Assembly: GCA_023105745.1 (NCBI GenBank)
Contig: JALGQZ010000007.1
Coordinates: 3,145,592 to 3,209,591 of the forward strand
DNA length: 64,000 nucleotides
Direction: 5' to 3'
From: Austropuccinia psidii
Taxonomy: Eukaryota > Basidiomycota > Pucciniomycetes > Pucciniales > Sphaerophragmiaceae
Position numbers and translations under genes: made by a program. Shown here in pieces: positions 35,501 to 47,598 of the stretch; position 1 is the first letter of the stretch, and each line of letters opens with the position of its first letter. Below the pieces are notes generated by a model. It did not search any database. It worked only from the letters and a program-made list of their open reading frames with translations, and was not told the origin of the DNA.

Positions 35501-36560
35501 AACTGTTTCTCTAATAATAAATAAAATATTAGCTATAGTAGCTTGATAATATCAATATCATATTTAATAAAAAAGGATTAATATTTAATTAAATGGATGA
35601 AGTTCATTATAAACGCTCAAAGATTCCCCACATTTGATTGATTTTGGGTTTTTTGAAGCCTCATTTAGTTCCTTAAGAGAAAGTTCCTCTCATGATTTTA
35701 TTTTCTTATGTTTCAATTTCCTTTCATTATTATGATTTTGAATTAATAATATTCAAAAAAATGCTGTGTTCTCCATAACCTGTAAATAACGAGATATTTA
35801 TATAAATAAGGTTTACTATAATACTATAGCTCTCATAATATTTATAATTAGGTTCATTATTTAAAAGTGAAAACTTTTTCCAATTTCAGTAAATAGCTAT
35901 AGAATCTTCATTGAGAATATCTAAACATAGAGTAAATCAAAATAACAGTATTAGTAATAAATTTATCATTCTGCATGCTGTTTTTTTATCAAAATAATTA
36001 ATTCTAAATTTAATTTCCAATGATGGGAGGAATTTTCATTTATTAATTTTACCAAAAAAGTATTTTCATAATCATTCAATTTTCATATAGAAACCTCTTG
36101 ACCCAAAACTGAATTTAATGGTATTGAAATCCAGCGCTGATAGATTAATTTCCATTGAATTTCAGATAATTATATATTTATTTGAAAATATTTGATTATT
36201 ATAAGTATTATATTTTAATATTAGAATAATTGGTCTTACATCTGTAAATATCATTTTGTCTTCATTTTAAAGATGAGTTCATCTTTGATAATTTGAGAGA
36301 AAGAATCAAATTTTTCTATTAAATTCAAATTAATTCTATCAAAAAATATTGAAATTAAGATTTAACTCATTTATTTATTATATAATCCATATTTATCTCC
36401 TGAGAGAAGCTTTTGATAGCAGATATCAACACTATTAATTACTATGATATTTCTGAGGTAGGTATAATTATGAGGATACCAATTTGGAATTTTTGTAATA
36501 TTATGATTGGTATTACTGCTAAAATGATCACTATTTCATATTCATATCCAGAAACTCATC
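32599..36560. other. Very AT-rich region without a recognisable gene or repeat
   Basis: No LTR, pol or Gag sequence is seen. Short open frames occur on both strands, but at this base composition frames up to about 70 codons are expected by chance. Homopolymers are short, unlike those in C1. Confidence 0.5.
34427..34633 (+). CDS. Possible Cys-rich exon (speculative)
   Basis: A frame of 68 codons from ATG holds five Cys (MQYCTCSGKRDE, HYCKISYKCKKY, SRCYRNF). Local base composition is less AT-rich than its surroundings, and ATACACAG just upstream could be a splice acceptor. A hydrophobic ATG frame lies upstream at 34,264, but I could not join the two with matching phases. It could be the end of a small secreted protein or a chance frame. 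Function unknown. Confidence 0.2.
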   Translation: MQYCTCSGKRDETYENQNFSNLGSHYCKISYKCKKYFISRCYRNFQENFIKIGDISTVIGFTGLLIKF

Positions 36561-36602
36561 AATATAATTAGGGGCTCCCCATTTTATTTTGATAACTACT
36601 AA

Positions 36603-36896
36603 ATGATTTGCATAAAAGCTATCATATATCTGCAATCAAAAATGTGTTTTTTCCAAATGAGATATTCAGATATAAAATTATTCTTCATTTATAAGTGTCA
36701 AATTCATGAAAACAACCAGATATCAGATACTTTCAATGAATATTTCCCCCCTCTTTTGATATCTCCTGTGAAATTCTTGTTGGAAAAGTTAAAGCCCTTT
36801 TCAAAAATAAAGAAATTAATATTTGGTGTTGAAAAATGTGGGAATTTAATTATAAAAAACAATCATGATAATGAAATTTCTTTGCTGATGAATTAG
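36603..36896 (+). CDS. Possible exon, 97 codons, unknown
   Basis: This is the longest frame in the AT-rich region and starts with ATG. The product is basic with two hydrophobic stretches (FPPLLISPVKFLLEKLKPF near residue 50). It matches no family I know. By composition alone a frame this long is unusual here but not decisive. A GTAAGT donor lies further down at about 36,993, in another short frame. Confidence 0.2.
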   Translation: MICIKAIIYLQSKMCFFQMRYSDIKLFFIYKCQIHENNQISDTFNEYFPPLLISPVKFLLEKLKPFSKIKKLIFGVEKCGNLIIKNNHDNEISLLMN

Positions 36897-37509
36897 CTTA
36901 AACAATTAATTAAAAATTGGGTTAAAGATCAAAAACATTGTATATTTTCCATCAAAATCATACTGAAACATTAAATATTAATTTTAAAATAGGGTAAGTG
37001 TAAGAAATTTAATAAGTAAACCATATTTATTTTCATATAAAAACATTTCTGATATATCCAGTCGGAGCTCAGTTAGCTAAGATTCAACTTTACTTGCAGA
37101 TTTTTCTCATTAGTTTACTTGAAAAACTTAGTAATACTTAGAATCATTCATTATGGTTGAATTGGCTCTATATTTACCTTATTACTAATTGGAATGGAAA
37201 ATATTTATACTATTCAAATGACTAATTGAATAATAGGGGCATTTCCTCAAAGATGAGAAGTTTATTATAAAAGTTTGAAATATTTATATAATGAAAAAAT
37301 AAAGCACATCCCAAATCTATTTGGTTGAATATTTTTAATATATTATGAGTTAGAGATGAGAATGTGAGCTCCAATCCACAATTTTTGTTAAATATAAAAA
37401 AGAGGGGTTTCTTTCTTTCTTGCAAGAAAAATATCCTCATCATATATCATTGTGTGTATTACTTTAAAAAAGTTCATCAAATATTAAGAAGAATCTTCTT
37501 TATCTCATA

Positions 37510-37892
37510 GTGTCTAAGTAGGGTAGAAAGAAAAATATCTGTAAAACATACTTTGGAGAAATGCAAAATTGGAGCTCATTATCTCTATCTTTGTGAATTC
37601 CTGAAAAAAATTGATATTTCTTTGGATAGATCCCTTGAAATTGATAATTTAAAGATAATTATGATATATCAAAGACATAAGATGGATGAAAATTATCCTA
37701 TATATGATAAAGTGAATTGGAAAAAGGTATGTAAAGTCTCCCTGAGATTATTCATTATACTTCATAGAGTATTCTAAACCATAATTCAATATTTAAGAGC
37801 TTTGTTTTAATTTTTAGTAAATTTATAAAGGAAAAGGAATGGTATAGTTTGGAAGTTAGAAAATTTAAGTATCAGATAATCATGATATTCAA
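37510..37892 (+). CDS. Possible two-exon gene fragment, unknown
   Basis: After an acceptor-like TTTATCTCATAG, a 72-codon frame runs to GTATGT at 37,726 (CLSRVERKISVKHTLEKCKI ... YPIYDKVNWKK). Removing 41 nt to TTCATAG keeps phase 0 and adds about 42 codons ending in a stop (SILNHNSIFKSF ... QIIMIFK). The intron is very short, and there is no start exon that I can defend. It may be part of an AT-rich gene, a decayed gene or chance. No family is recognised. Confidence 0.25.
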
Positions 37893-38640
37893 ATAAATAA
37901 CACAAATTCTGTACACATGGGTTCCTCTATGCCACAAAATACTAGTAATCTCTACAGGTTAAACTTCCCTTATTATATGAATTTTGTTTGTATTGATTCT
38001 CATTGAAAAAATATTAAAGCTTTCATAAATCAATATTGTTTATTATATGAAAATTAATTATATAAATACTCATAAATGTTGATTTTAATACTCAATGTTT
38101 CAAAATAGGAAAGCATACAAAGTACTGAAATATATGCTTAATTATCAAATATGGAACACCTCAATTGAGAAATCTTAATAATACAGATAATTCTTCGACT
38201 TTCCTATTATGAATAGTGATTTATTAGAAAAAACAATGGATTTTATTTTGATTATAAATAGGATATATTATAGAAAAAACAAAGGTACAAATTAGGAATT
38301 GAACTGGTATGATGAATCAAAATCACAGTCATACAGTATGACTGGTCGACCAGAAACACAAAATATTCCCTGGCTAAATTTAATAACAAAATATAATTAC
38401 AACTTCAGCCTTTCAAATCAAAAATGAAACTAATTATTATAAGTTTGTCTTTCTAAAGAATACCCAAAATGGAAAAAAACTCACATTTAGGATAATTTTT
38501 TGTTTTTCTCTTTTGAACTAAAACTGATGTACATATCTTTCAAGTTAAAAGAAGAAAAAACACTGGCAAAAAAAATGATTTATTCTTTCTCTCATTATAA
38601 ATCAATAGGATAACTCTTGTTAGTTAAGTTATTCATATCT
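37893..38640. other. AT-rich spacer
   Basis: No gene, LTR or RNA gene is supported. Base composition shifts to a clearly higher GC content at about 38,700, where the host island begins. Confidence 0.5.
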
Positions 38641-38696
38641 CATTAAAAATTGAATAGTAAAGAAATTTCAACTTGGTTTTCTTGGGATTTTTAAGC

Positions 38697-38882
38697 ATGG
38701 TTTTGGTTATTTCTATATTTATTTTGCTTTCAGCTTCGTTACCTGATAAGTCCATAGCTTCTTCTGTACAACCTTGCAGTACTTCAACGGGCGTGTTGCG
38801 CTGCGGCCATGCTAGGGGGAAATTTTTTCATATACTGCATGTACTTCAGAGTGCAGCTGTTTTCTCAAATCAACAATCTTGA
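38697..38882 (+). CDS. Possible small secreted protein or first exon
   Basis: The ATG at 38,697 has a good context (AAGCATGG). The product is 61 residues: a hydrophobic signal-like start (MVLVISIFILLSASLP), then SSVQPCSTSTGVLRCGHA with two Cys, and a stop. Size and signal fit a rust secreted protein or the first exon of one, but no acceptor-linked second exon was found. I do not recognise the family. Confidence 0.3.
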   Translation: MVLVISIFILLSASLPDKSIASSVQPCSTSTGVLRCGHARGKFFHILHVLQSAAVFSNQQS

Positions 38883-40269
38883 TGACCAAATTTCACTCAT
38901 TTTTTCTCCAAGTGCATTCATAGTATTTCAAATTACACACTAAATTCACCTATTCAAATGACACTCTATTTGCATCAAACTTGAGTGGCATGTTGTAAGG
39001 TATCATATGTTTCTTTTGTGGTACTGGTCTATTCTAGTTAGGATGCGTTGCTGATATTTATCTTGAATTCAGCCTGCTCGGCGCTTGAATCCGGAAGCTT
39101 AAAAGCAAGTAAATTGTCTGTTTGTATACAGCTTTAAAGTTGATTGATCTGACAACTTCTTTTATCTTGATTGTTTTTGTTGGCCTGTAAGTCTGACCTC
39201 CCTACGCACATCATCAGCAAATCCATAACCCTTTTATTAGTTAACTTAAAGTGAATTCATAGCCAAATTGGCTCTGTGCTGTTTGGCAAGTTGGATGATA
39301 CTCAACATCTCAAACAACGTGAGCAGCTTGCTAGGTAAAACTTGTGATGGCTCAGGATCTCATAAGCACAGTGCAACGATCAAGCAAAGTTGGAGGACAA
39401 TGTGAAGAGGTAAGATAACTTCTGGTGAGAGCCAGAGATACATAAGAATGAGTTTTTGGAAAGGGAGGGCTAAGAACAGAAAGAGAAGCTGCATTGGTGA
39501 ATTGTTGATTGAATCCAGAAGGTGGTCACTCCACTAGAGATGTTCGGAGGTGGGCTGGAGGGCAGTGTGAGTGTGTGCTGCGCAATGTGAATGCGCAAAA
39601 CAAGCCCGCGCAGTAGCTAACTGCTATCTGTTATACCGTGCAACGTAACTGATATACCCGTACGGGAAAACAGTTAAGATTTGCAGTAGTCAGTCACACC
39701 CTGACCTGGGACTTTACAGTTGGGAATGCTGTTAGTTCGGTGTTTTACAGAAGGGGCAGGTGATGTTGATGTTTGATCATCGCTGATGATTGAGTTCGAG
39801 CGTTAGATTAGTACCCCCAATACTCGCAGTTGTCCCAAATAAGAAACCTCTTTTTTGCACCCCACTATTGCGGGTCCACTTGCTTTGGTGTACTGTGTAC
39901 TGTACACATAGCTTCCTTGCACAATTCGTAATGCACAGTCCGCATTCAACAGCCAACTTCGGCTGCGGTGTAGGAGGTCTGTTTCCAAAGCCCCAACACA
40001 CCAAAGGTCTCTTGTCTCACGCAGTCAGCCAAGGAAGGACAGATGTGGCTCTTGGTGATGGACCAAAAGTTTTAAAATATGAAGCCATTCCAAAAGCTTG
40101 CGCATTCATGCCACCCAGCCTTCTCCTTGTCCCATTTTCTCACTTCACCTATTCCCAAATTTCACTGTTTCAGGGTGACATAAGCATTGAAGTAGTCGCC
40201 AGGAATACTAGCAGAAGTATATTTTTTAGAAGTTATCCTTTGCTCTCAAATTTGCGAATAGGTGTCAAT
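38883..40269. other. Host-like intergenic or promoter region
   Basis: Base composition is more balanced than in the flanks. Long open frames occur on both strands at 39,777-40,269, but they start with TTG and look like shadows of GC-richer DNA. It probably holds the promoter of the gene starting at 40,270. No clear TATA box was picked out. Confidence 0.4.
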
Positions 40270-42191
40270 ATGAGTAGCCTCAAAGCCAGCTTCACTATAA
40301 TGGTGTTTTTCTTTCAAATTGTTTTGAGCCCAAACCTCCACCCTTTTTATGAAAACAATGGCGGCTTTTTGGTTCCAGACTTGATTCCTTCTCGTGAACC
40401 CTCTTCCTTCGAGACGCCAAACGCAAGCCTCATCGTCCCTCCGTTTTCGGAAAACGCCAACTTTCCTCAAGGAAATTTGCAAACGCTTCCAATTCCCAAT
40501 TTGTCTCCATTGGTTATTGAACCCCATCAGCAATTCACTCCAAGCGATGTTTTCAGACAACTTGAATGGTGTCCAATATATTCTCCGGAGACCAAGTGGC
40601 ATACCTCTCAGGAATTTGGTGATTTTTTTTAAAAGAAAACACTATCTTGATATGTATTACTTGAAGTCTTTATCCTATGAAAAATCTAATTTAGCTTTCA
40701 TGTTTCTACCTTTTCCCTTAATCATAAACCGATGATCCTATTTGTTCATGGGAATGAGGTTTTAAAACTGATACTATGGTATGTCATAGTCAAACATGAA
40801 GCCCCACGTAAAAGCTTGTTCCTAAATTCTGATTTTACAGCTACCTCAGCAGTCGGAGGATTTGCTTGACGCCAGACCTGAGACACATGATGCGCTACTC
40901 ACCGATAATGATCAGAATCCAATTCAGATTGACTTAGAGTCATCATCCGATGGGGAAGCTTCCATAAAATCTCAGCAGAAGTTGGGTAAGTATGAAAAGC
41001 GATAAGTCATTTGTGAAAACATCGAACCTGTGCGTCCAGTCAAAGCAAACTGATGAAATCCCTACCTTGTACGATAACTACTTGTTCTTGGTATTTTGGC
41101 TTTGCAAGACCAAGAACTATATTCTGTTTTTGTGCGTTCAATTCATGCGTTATGGTATACGTTGAAGTAACCTGTATACATCTTATCCCGAAGGTCTCGT
41201 CGCACTTCTGGCCACAACTGATGCTCAATCTTTGGAAAAATAGGAAAGCGTCACCCCGTCTCAGCGCCATGAAAGACCTTCTCACGGCAAAGTTTCAAAT
41301 TTCGGTTACGTTAATCGTAAATCACAACCTTTTAAAAGGAAAAGGGAAAGCATAATCTCGGAAAATATGCGTCCTAAGAGGCCTGACCAAGGTGTCAAAA
41401 TAAAACTTCCAGAAATTGATATCAGTACCAAGAAAAGTATTTATGCTCAGCTTGGAAGCAAGCCCTCTTTTCCGAGATTCAAGGTGTTAATAGATGGTGA
41501 AAAATTGTCAATTGAAAAATATGTGCGCAGCAAGTGTGAAAAATTTTTGGCTTCATTTTTGGATAAAAGTCCACCGCTTTTCAATCTTTCACCAAGGTCA
41601 AAACAGCTACTTGCTCTATTGGAAGACATTGGGCGTCTTCACTGTTTTTTTGTGGAGGTATTTGCGCCTAAAAACAACAAGAGTGAAGTAGTTCTACGCG
41701 AAACAGATGCTTTCTTTCTTATTCTAAATGACAAAATCTTAAATCGAAGGTTATCTGAATCCTTTTTTTCAAAAAGTTCCACTCCACTTGTTGACCTGTT
41801 CCACAAGGCAGTTATGAGGCATTTGGATTCTGAATATGGTTCACACGCGCAAGAAATAGTTTTTCCTGTAGGACAAGGCGGTAGAATTTCTGTGACACCA
41901 GGAAAATTAGATGCTACAATAATAGCGGGTGATTTCCTTGAAATGTATCTCCAGAAAAACGAACAGAAGTTTGATGCGTTGTTCCCAAAGAAAAGCGATT
42001 TCTTATTATTTCTTCAAAAATTGGGAAAAAATATTCAACAACATCAAATTCCAACTTGGAGAAGAAGCTTGTCAAAGAGACCTCTAAAGTTAGGACCCTT
42101 GCCTTGGTCAGCCCCTTTTAATGAGGGGATGATGAAAAAAGGCAAAGGACAAAGACCATTCAATTTGCTTCTAACCTCTACTAACTGTTGA
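40270..42191 (+). CDS. Predicted multi-exon gene for a secreted protein, unknown family
   Basis: Block 1 (40,270-40,618) starts MSSLKASFTIMVFFFQIVLS, a convincing signal peptide, then a Pro/Ser/Asn-rich stretch. Block 2 (40,841-40,985) follows GATTTTACAG and ends at GTAAGT; it is acidic (DLLDARPETHDALLTDND). Block 3 (41,244-42,191) follows AAAAATAG and is about 315 codons, basic at first (QPFKRKRES), then a folded-looking domain (RLHCFFVEVFAPKN, LVDLFHKAVMRHLDSEYG, LDATIIAGDFLEMYL). Codon use is less AT-biased than in the retroelements, as for a host gene. The phases do not close: block 1 ends in phase 1 before a phase-0 block, and block 2 ends in phase 1 before a phase-0 block. Either my junctions are wrong or the gene is broken. 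Confidence 0.45.
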
Positions 42192-42605
42192 AATTGGAAG
42201 AGAATGTGTGAAAAGTATGAATGAATGTGTTTAGGAGGAGGAAGAATATGAAATGGAAAACCTAACTCACCGTGAAAATAACTTTCTCTCAAACAACGAA
42301 TGGCGCAATGATCACCTATTTATTATTACTGTATACGAAAGGAGTAAACTACTACTCCTGCTGTTTCTTCTGGAAGAACTTCACTCATATATTAATAATA
42401 ATACCACCCATTAAAAGAATCAATAAACTAAGTGTGAACAATGTCATACAACAATAACAATCTTAACACTAAGAAAGAAGAAAGAGGTAATTTATTTTAG
42501 CACTATGAAATCAAAACTCATAGAGAAAAAAACATTGCAAGCTAGTCATAGCACAGGTGAAGGCACACATAAGTACTTTTGTACTATATGAGTGGTTGTC
42601 TGTAG
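42192..42605. other. 3' flank of the host gene
   Basis: AT-rich DNA between the stop codon at 42,191 and the B solo LTR duplication. It probably contains the 3' UTR. Nothing else is recognised. Confidence 0.4.
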
Positions 42606-42610
42606 GAGAT

Positions 42611-44023
42611 TGTCAGCCTGTGACTCAAAACCAGAGCACAAGCATGACAGCCAAATACCATAAACCAATGTTAAAGACAAGATACCACCAAAACATGGAG
42701 CTGAGCCAAATCCTCTCAAAAGGTAGCAAAATAAAGAGGAAACTCACCACTTTCCAAATATACAAGTCCCATCATCATAGGACAAATAATAAGAATGTTA
42801 TTCCTGCTCAAAGTTGTTGCTGAGCATAAACCTTAATTTTCACCTCTCATCTGAAATAAAGAGTAAGAGGCCTAACCCCATCAAATGGGTATTCAGAATG
42901 AAGCTCTAAACCAGAGCTATCCAATGGTACCAGCCAAACTGAGCTAGCACCAGTATTACTGAAGTTATGGCCAAATTCAGGCCAAATAAGGGTGAACAAA
43001 ACATTCACCTCTCATCTAACTTCTACAGTTTTAGTGTGAGATACCTAAAGTGAGGTCCTTTGGAGAGAGCAAAATAAGGGCTATCTGATTGTGCCTTTAA
43101 TTTATCCATATCCCATCTAGAACAAACATTATGGAGCAAATAAGCTCCATAAAGATATTGAGAAAATCATATGTATGAATAACAAAAGTTGTACATGGAA
43201 TAACTTTGCCATATTTAATGTTACCCATACCAAATGAGGCGCCATTGTGTAGCTCCCATCCAGTGCTAAAAATGAACCAAAATTGAGCTCAATATCACAA
43301 ACAGACAAAGTTATAGCAGTTTTAAGGTTAAAATTGCACAGTTGGGAAAATACACCTTTACTGTGGGATAATATCCCACAACCATGATTATGAGGTGTCA
43401 AATAGACAAAGAAAAATTTTCATACTTCAATACTTCATAGTTCATTCAATACTGGGGTCCCATACAGGTTATGTACCGCATTCTAGGCGTCATACATGTC
43501 ATAAGAGGGTGGTGTGGTCCCCAGATGAAGCTTTTCACCCTGTATTGGTGAAAGCTGCCCAAATGTGGTTTCAAAACCACATCTGAGCCCAATAAAGGGA
43601 GGAAAGGCATTGTGGAAACCACAAGCCAGTACCCTAAAGTGAAAAACTCTTCCCTTCCTCTACATAGATGGTCTAGCGGCCGTTCCACCCCATTTTAGGA
43701 TAAAAGGAGGCCTTTTCTCCGCCAGAAAAAGTTTCCTTATCCTGCTCTTGAATTCCTATATAGTAAAACTGTCCAAAGAAGTTATACTCTTGGAAAATAA
43801 TCAGGAATACTTCTAACCTTAAGTATTGTAGTAGTTATTATTGTAACCCAACAGATAATTATTGCACCCAGGGCTTTCAGCAGCGCTCACCACCACTAAA
43901 ATACTTTGGTAAATCCCTTAAATACTATTCTAAAACCTTTTTGAATTAATTTTATTTGTTTCAAAGTCACAGTTGGAGTTATATATACTATTTTATTGAG
44001 TCTATCATAGACCCAGCCTGACT
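42611..44023 (+). repeat. Solo family B LTR
   Basis: It begins TGTCAGCCTGTGACTC and ends AGCCTGACT, 1,413 bp, opposite in orientation to B1's LTRs. It is flanked by GAGAT (42,606-42,610 and 44,024-44,028). The last base has changed from A to T. It is clearly more diverged from the two B1 LTRs than they are from each other. Its TATA-like box is GGATAAAAGGAGG near 43,698. Confidence 0.9.
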
Positions 44024-44097
44024 GAGATTGCAAGTTGGATACTGAATGAGAGGATAGTATTTTTTTATTTTCATCTCTATTAGCATCTTTGAGTCAG

Positions 44098-44169
44098 TGT
44101 CACAGGGGCTCTTCAAAGTGAAGGGGGCCTGGCACTCACTTATGGAGGCCTCAGGATATGATAAGATGG
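44098..44169 (-). repeat. D2 LTR, first part
   Basis: The sequence TGTCACAGGGGCTCTT, then GGCCTGGCACTCA, is the inverse of the D1 end (TGAGTGCCAGGCC ... AAGAGCCCCTATGACA). The LTR is interrupted by D1 at GATGG and continues at 47,599-48,270. Confidence 0.7.
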
Positions 44170-47100
44170 TGTCACAACCACATGTAATGAACCCAATGGG
44201 TGTTTTCAGCAAATCAAGCCTGAACACCTTTTGTGGCCAAATGGGCTCTGTCGATGTCTAATGGATTTTGGGTCATATCCATATTCACTGGCCTCCCATT
44301 GTCCCAAGCCTCACACCTGGCCTCAGGTCATATCCTGCTCTCATTTGCCTCCTTGGCCAATAATCCACATCACCAACCCCCAGGCCAGTAACCCTTGTTT
44401 TCAACCTGGGGGGTCCTGTCAGCCTTCCAGGGTCCTCTGGCCCCTCTAGCCACCACCAGGGCCCTTGGACTTACCTCTTTGTTTATGGGGTCAAGGGCCT
44501 AAATGGCTTTTTGGGCCATTTATGCCCCCTACGCTGTTGAAGGCCCGTGAGACCCTTTAGGCCCCTTTTGGCCCAAACCCGATGAGGCCACAAGGGGCCA
44601 AGGGGGCCTATCAGTGTGTCCCGAACCACCAGTGGGCCCAACTGATCCCCTGAAGACCCCAAATGGCCATAGACCCAAGAAAACCATGTCTTGGCCTCAA
44701 ATCCAAGGGGACCCAAAATGACCATAGGAGACTTTTCCCCTCAAGACTTCAACCCTGGCCTCTGGCAGTCACCAGAGACCCCCAGTCAGCTTTATAAAGG
44801 GGTTCCCCTCAGGATCAGGTAAACCTCCAACTTCAACTCAATTGGACTCATTATGCAGGAACCAAGGATGGTACATATATGGTATTATATACCATTATGT
44901 ACCATTTTTACTCAGAAATCCAATGGTGATGTTTTCAGGACCAAATTAGGTCATTACAACTCCAGTCCTAAATTCCATCACCCATTTTGAAGGAAGAATT
45001 CTCAGCCATTCAGCTTTGCGGTCCTTGGCCGTGTGGAACTCCTTTTAGTGTGGGATTGGATAAGGCAGTCCTTGAGGGGGAAATCACAGGTAAGGAGTTT
45101 TGAATTGCTGAAATAATCCTGTAACCAAGGGTGCTAATGGTGTTTTAGCTGCCACTCTGAATATACTAAACAATCTACATATAGAGCTCACAAATCAATA
45201 TTTAAGATTGTGGCTTTACAACTAGAGAAGACTTTTTAGCAGTCTCTATCAGACCTATTCAATAATCAGGTAAGTAACTTATAAGTTAAAAAAATATAAA
45301 ATATAGTTTTCAAATAATAATATAAAATAATTTTAAGGGTAAGACCTTAATAGTATAAGAGGTTGATTTAATATAAAAGTAATAATATATATTTTAAGGG
45401 GTAAGTTCAATTTGATGTTATATATATTATAATACTTAATGGTTTGAGAGGGTAATTGTTAATATAATGTAATAATAAGACCTTTAATAATTTATTGGTA
45501 AGATTTTGTTAAATATAGAGTGGATGTTTGTTACATATCTAAATGATGTAATATAATATAAGGGTAGGTTTTTTTTATATATAATAATATATAGTTGTAA
45601 GGTTGGTTTTTTTTAATATGAAGATATAATAAGACTATTTTTCCTTTATAATGTAAAATGTATGGGATAAACTCAATATTATGAGTATTATTGATAGTGT
45701 TATAATTATAAGACTAATAATTTAAACATAGGGTGGATTAATAATATTAAGTAGACCTTCTGTTAACTACTATTAATTAGAAATAACTATGAATTAAGCT
45801 TATAAGTCTATAATACTTTAATAAAATAACTAGATTAACCTACTGGTAAGGGATGAATAGTTATTCTCCTTCTTGGTATATAACTAATTGGATTCATGGG
45901 GAAAAGAGGAAAAAATGAGGGAGAGAGGACCTTTATTTATATTCTTTGGGCTCTCCATAGAGGCACTCAAAAACAAGGGACTTAGAATTTTTCCACTTCT
46001 TTTGGCTGGGATAATTTTTTATAGTGGGAGATACCATTTGTTTGGTTTGTTGCACCAATTTATGTATGATTATGTAATCTGAGATGTTTTTGCTGGTGAG
46101 GAATTTTGAGATGGTGTCATTTCTTCAAGGTATTGCACCATTTGTTAGGTTTGTTGCACAATTTTTGGTGGTATGAGATGATTTTGTACAGTTATTGCAC
46201 CATAGGTCTGTGCATTGTTTGAACTGTAGGTGGAGAATGCTGTGTATTGTGGGGATTCTATTTGTCCTGTATGAGATTTATTTTTTTCTTTATCTAACTT
46301 AATTCTGTTTTTAATTTATACTTACTGGCTCATCAGGTGTCTGTGCTTGTATTTCCACAGATATGCTGTGTAATTTAAGGTTTTTGATGGATTTTCCTGG
46401 CATAAATTGATTGATTTTTTTCTTTCCTGTCTTGTGACTGTTGATTAATACAGCTTTAATTTATTCCTTATTGAACTGTCCTCAGTTTAATAACTGCACT
46501 GCTGAGTAATCCAAAGGTTGAGCAGAGCTTGGGTAACTTGAGTGTTACACTACCCCTTTCACTGGTAACTTTAACATTTCTTTGCTAGCTTGTCTTTTTC
46601 TTGTCCTTATTTTATTGTTATTCTTGTAATCAAATGGACCATTCTTCCAGTATTTGCTTATGGGATTATACATATTGATGAAGTTAAATCCATTATATTG
46701 CTGAATTCATCTATTGTAATTGATTAATTGTTGATTTTTCTTTCTTCAGTATTCAAATTATAGTCCTATAAATGAAATTCCACTTGAAACTGGGCCATTA
46801 AGGTATGGAATACCACAGCGGCTATCTGTAGATCATTCAAGGACTCCCACTGCCTGGCTCTGCAGGAGATGTGTTGTTATTTTTGTTACAGGATCAGTGA
46901 AGGTGTAATTTCAAGAGGTTAAGAATCATTAAATCAGTTGGCAAGGCATCAAGTACTGAAGTATCCCTTGGACAGCTCAATTGGTCCATACAGGCTGTAA
47001 TCAAGCAAGCTGTATGGCCTTGGCCCTTTTGTACCAATTCATATTCCACTCTCGGAATTCCATCACACAGTTTAATTATCAAAATGGCCAGATCTGTATT

Positions 47101-47593
47101 GACCCAAAACAGTCAATACAGCCAGTGATCAACCCTCCAGGATCAGTATTCACTTTTTTCACATATAGTGGCCACCTTTTCTTCCCTGGGATGTTTTCCC
47201 CAGCTAATTAATATATTGGATTTCTTTTTATCCTTATTTTCTTTTCATTTATTAAAGTAAATACTGATAATCTTAAGTCAGTCATTTGCACCTTTTCTTC
47301 TTTGCCTGTCAGTGGATATTGGTGGTCATATCCTTTACTAATTCCATTGTTCTTTCTGACAGGTTGAAAGAGTGAATTGAGGATTCATTTGGTTGGCTCT
47401 TTGGCTTTTGGATTTATTATTATCTTGGCCATTGGCTTCCTTTTCTTTTCTCTTTGTAACACTTGTCTTTACTCTTATTCTTCCTTAAAGTAATATATTC
47501 CTTTCTATTTCTTTATTCTTTTGGAGCCCTCCCAGTGAGTTCTTGATTCCTGAGTGCCAGGCCACTCTTTCCTCCATAAGAGCCCCTATGACA
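44170..47593 (+). repeat. D1: solo family D LTR inverted inside D2, holding a C LTR
   Basis: It starts TGTCACAACCACATG and ends AAGAGCCCCTATGACA, flanked by GATGG (44,165-44,169 and 47,594-47,598). Without the nested C LTR it is about 1.63 kb. A TATAAAGG lies near 44,794. Part of it (about 44,480-44,760) is strikingly rich in GGCC compared with its surroundings. There is no coding region, so I read it as a solo LTR. Confidence 0.75.
45032..46817 (-). repeat. Solo family C LTR inside D1
   Basis: The plus strand runs TGTGGAACTCC to GGTATGGAATACCACA, the reverse complement of the C1 LTR ends. The block 45,035-45,290 matches the inverse of 51,920-52,150 closely. The flanks GCCG and GCGG differ at one position and may be a decayed 4-bp duplication; C1 also makes a 4-bp one. 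Confidence 0.85.
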
Positions 47594-47598
47594 GATGG

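Noticed and set aside
35585..35689. 34-codon minus-strand frame that reads like protein
   Set aside because: Such short frames are expected by chance at this base composition; no linked exon found.
38270..38345. tRNA-like text on the minus strand (GTTCAATTCC next to a possible stem)
   Set aside because: The T-arm and acceptor stems do not pair, and no plausible anticodon loop forms.
40246..40602. 118-codon minus-strand frame in the host island
   Set aside because: Opposite to the signal-peptide exon and without supporting features.
44098..47593. A single 3.5-kb LTR from TGTCACAGGGGCTCTT to AAGAGCCCCTATGACA
   Set aside because: There are no matching flanks, and the two ends are inverted copies of the same LTR end. 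D1 inside D2 with GATGG explains the pattern.
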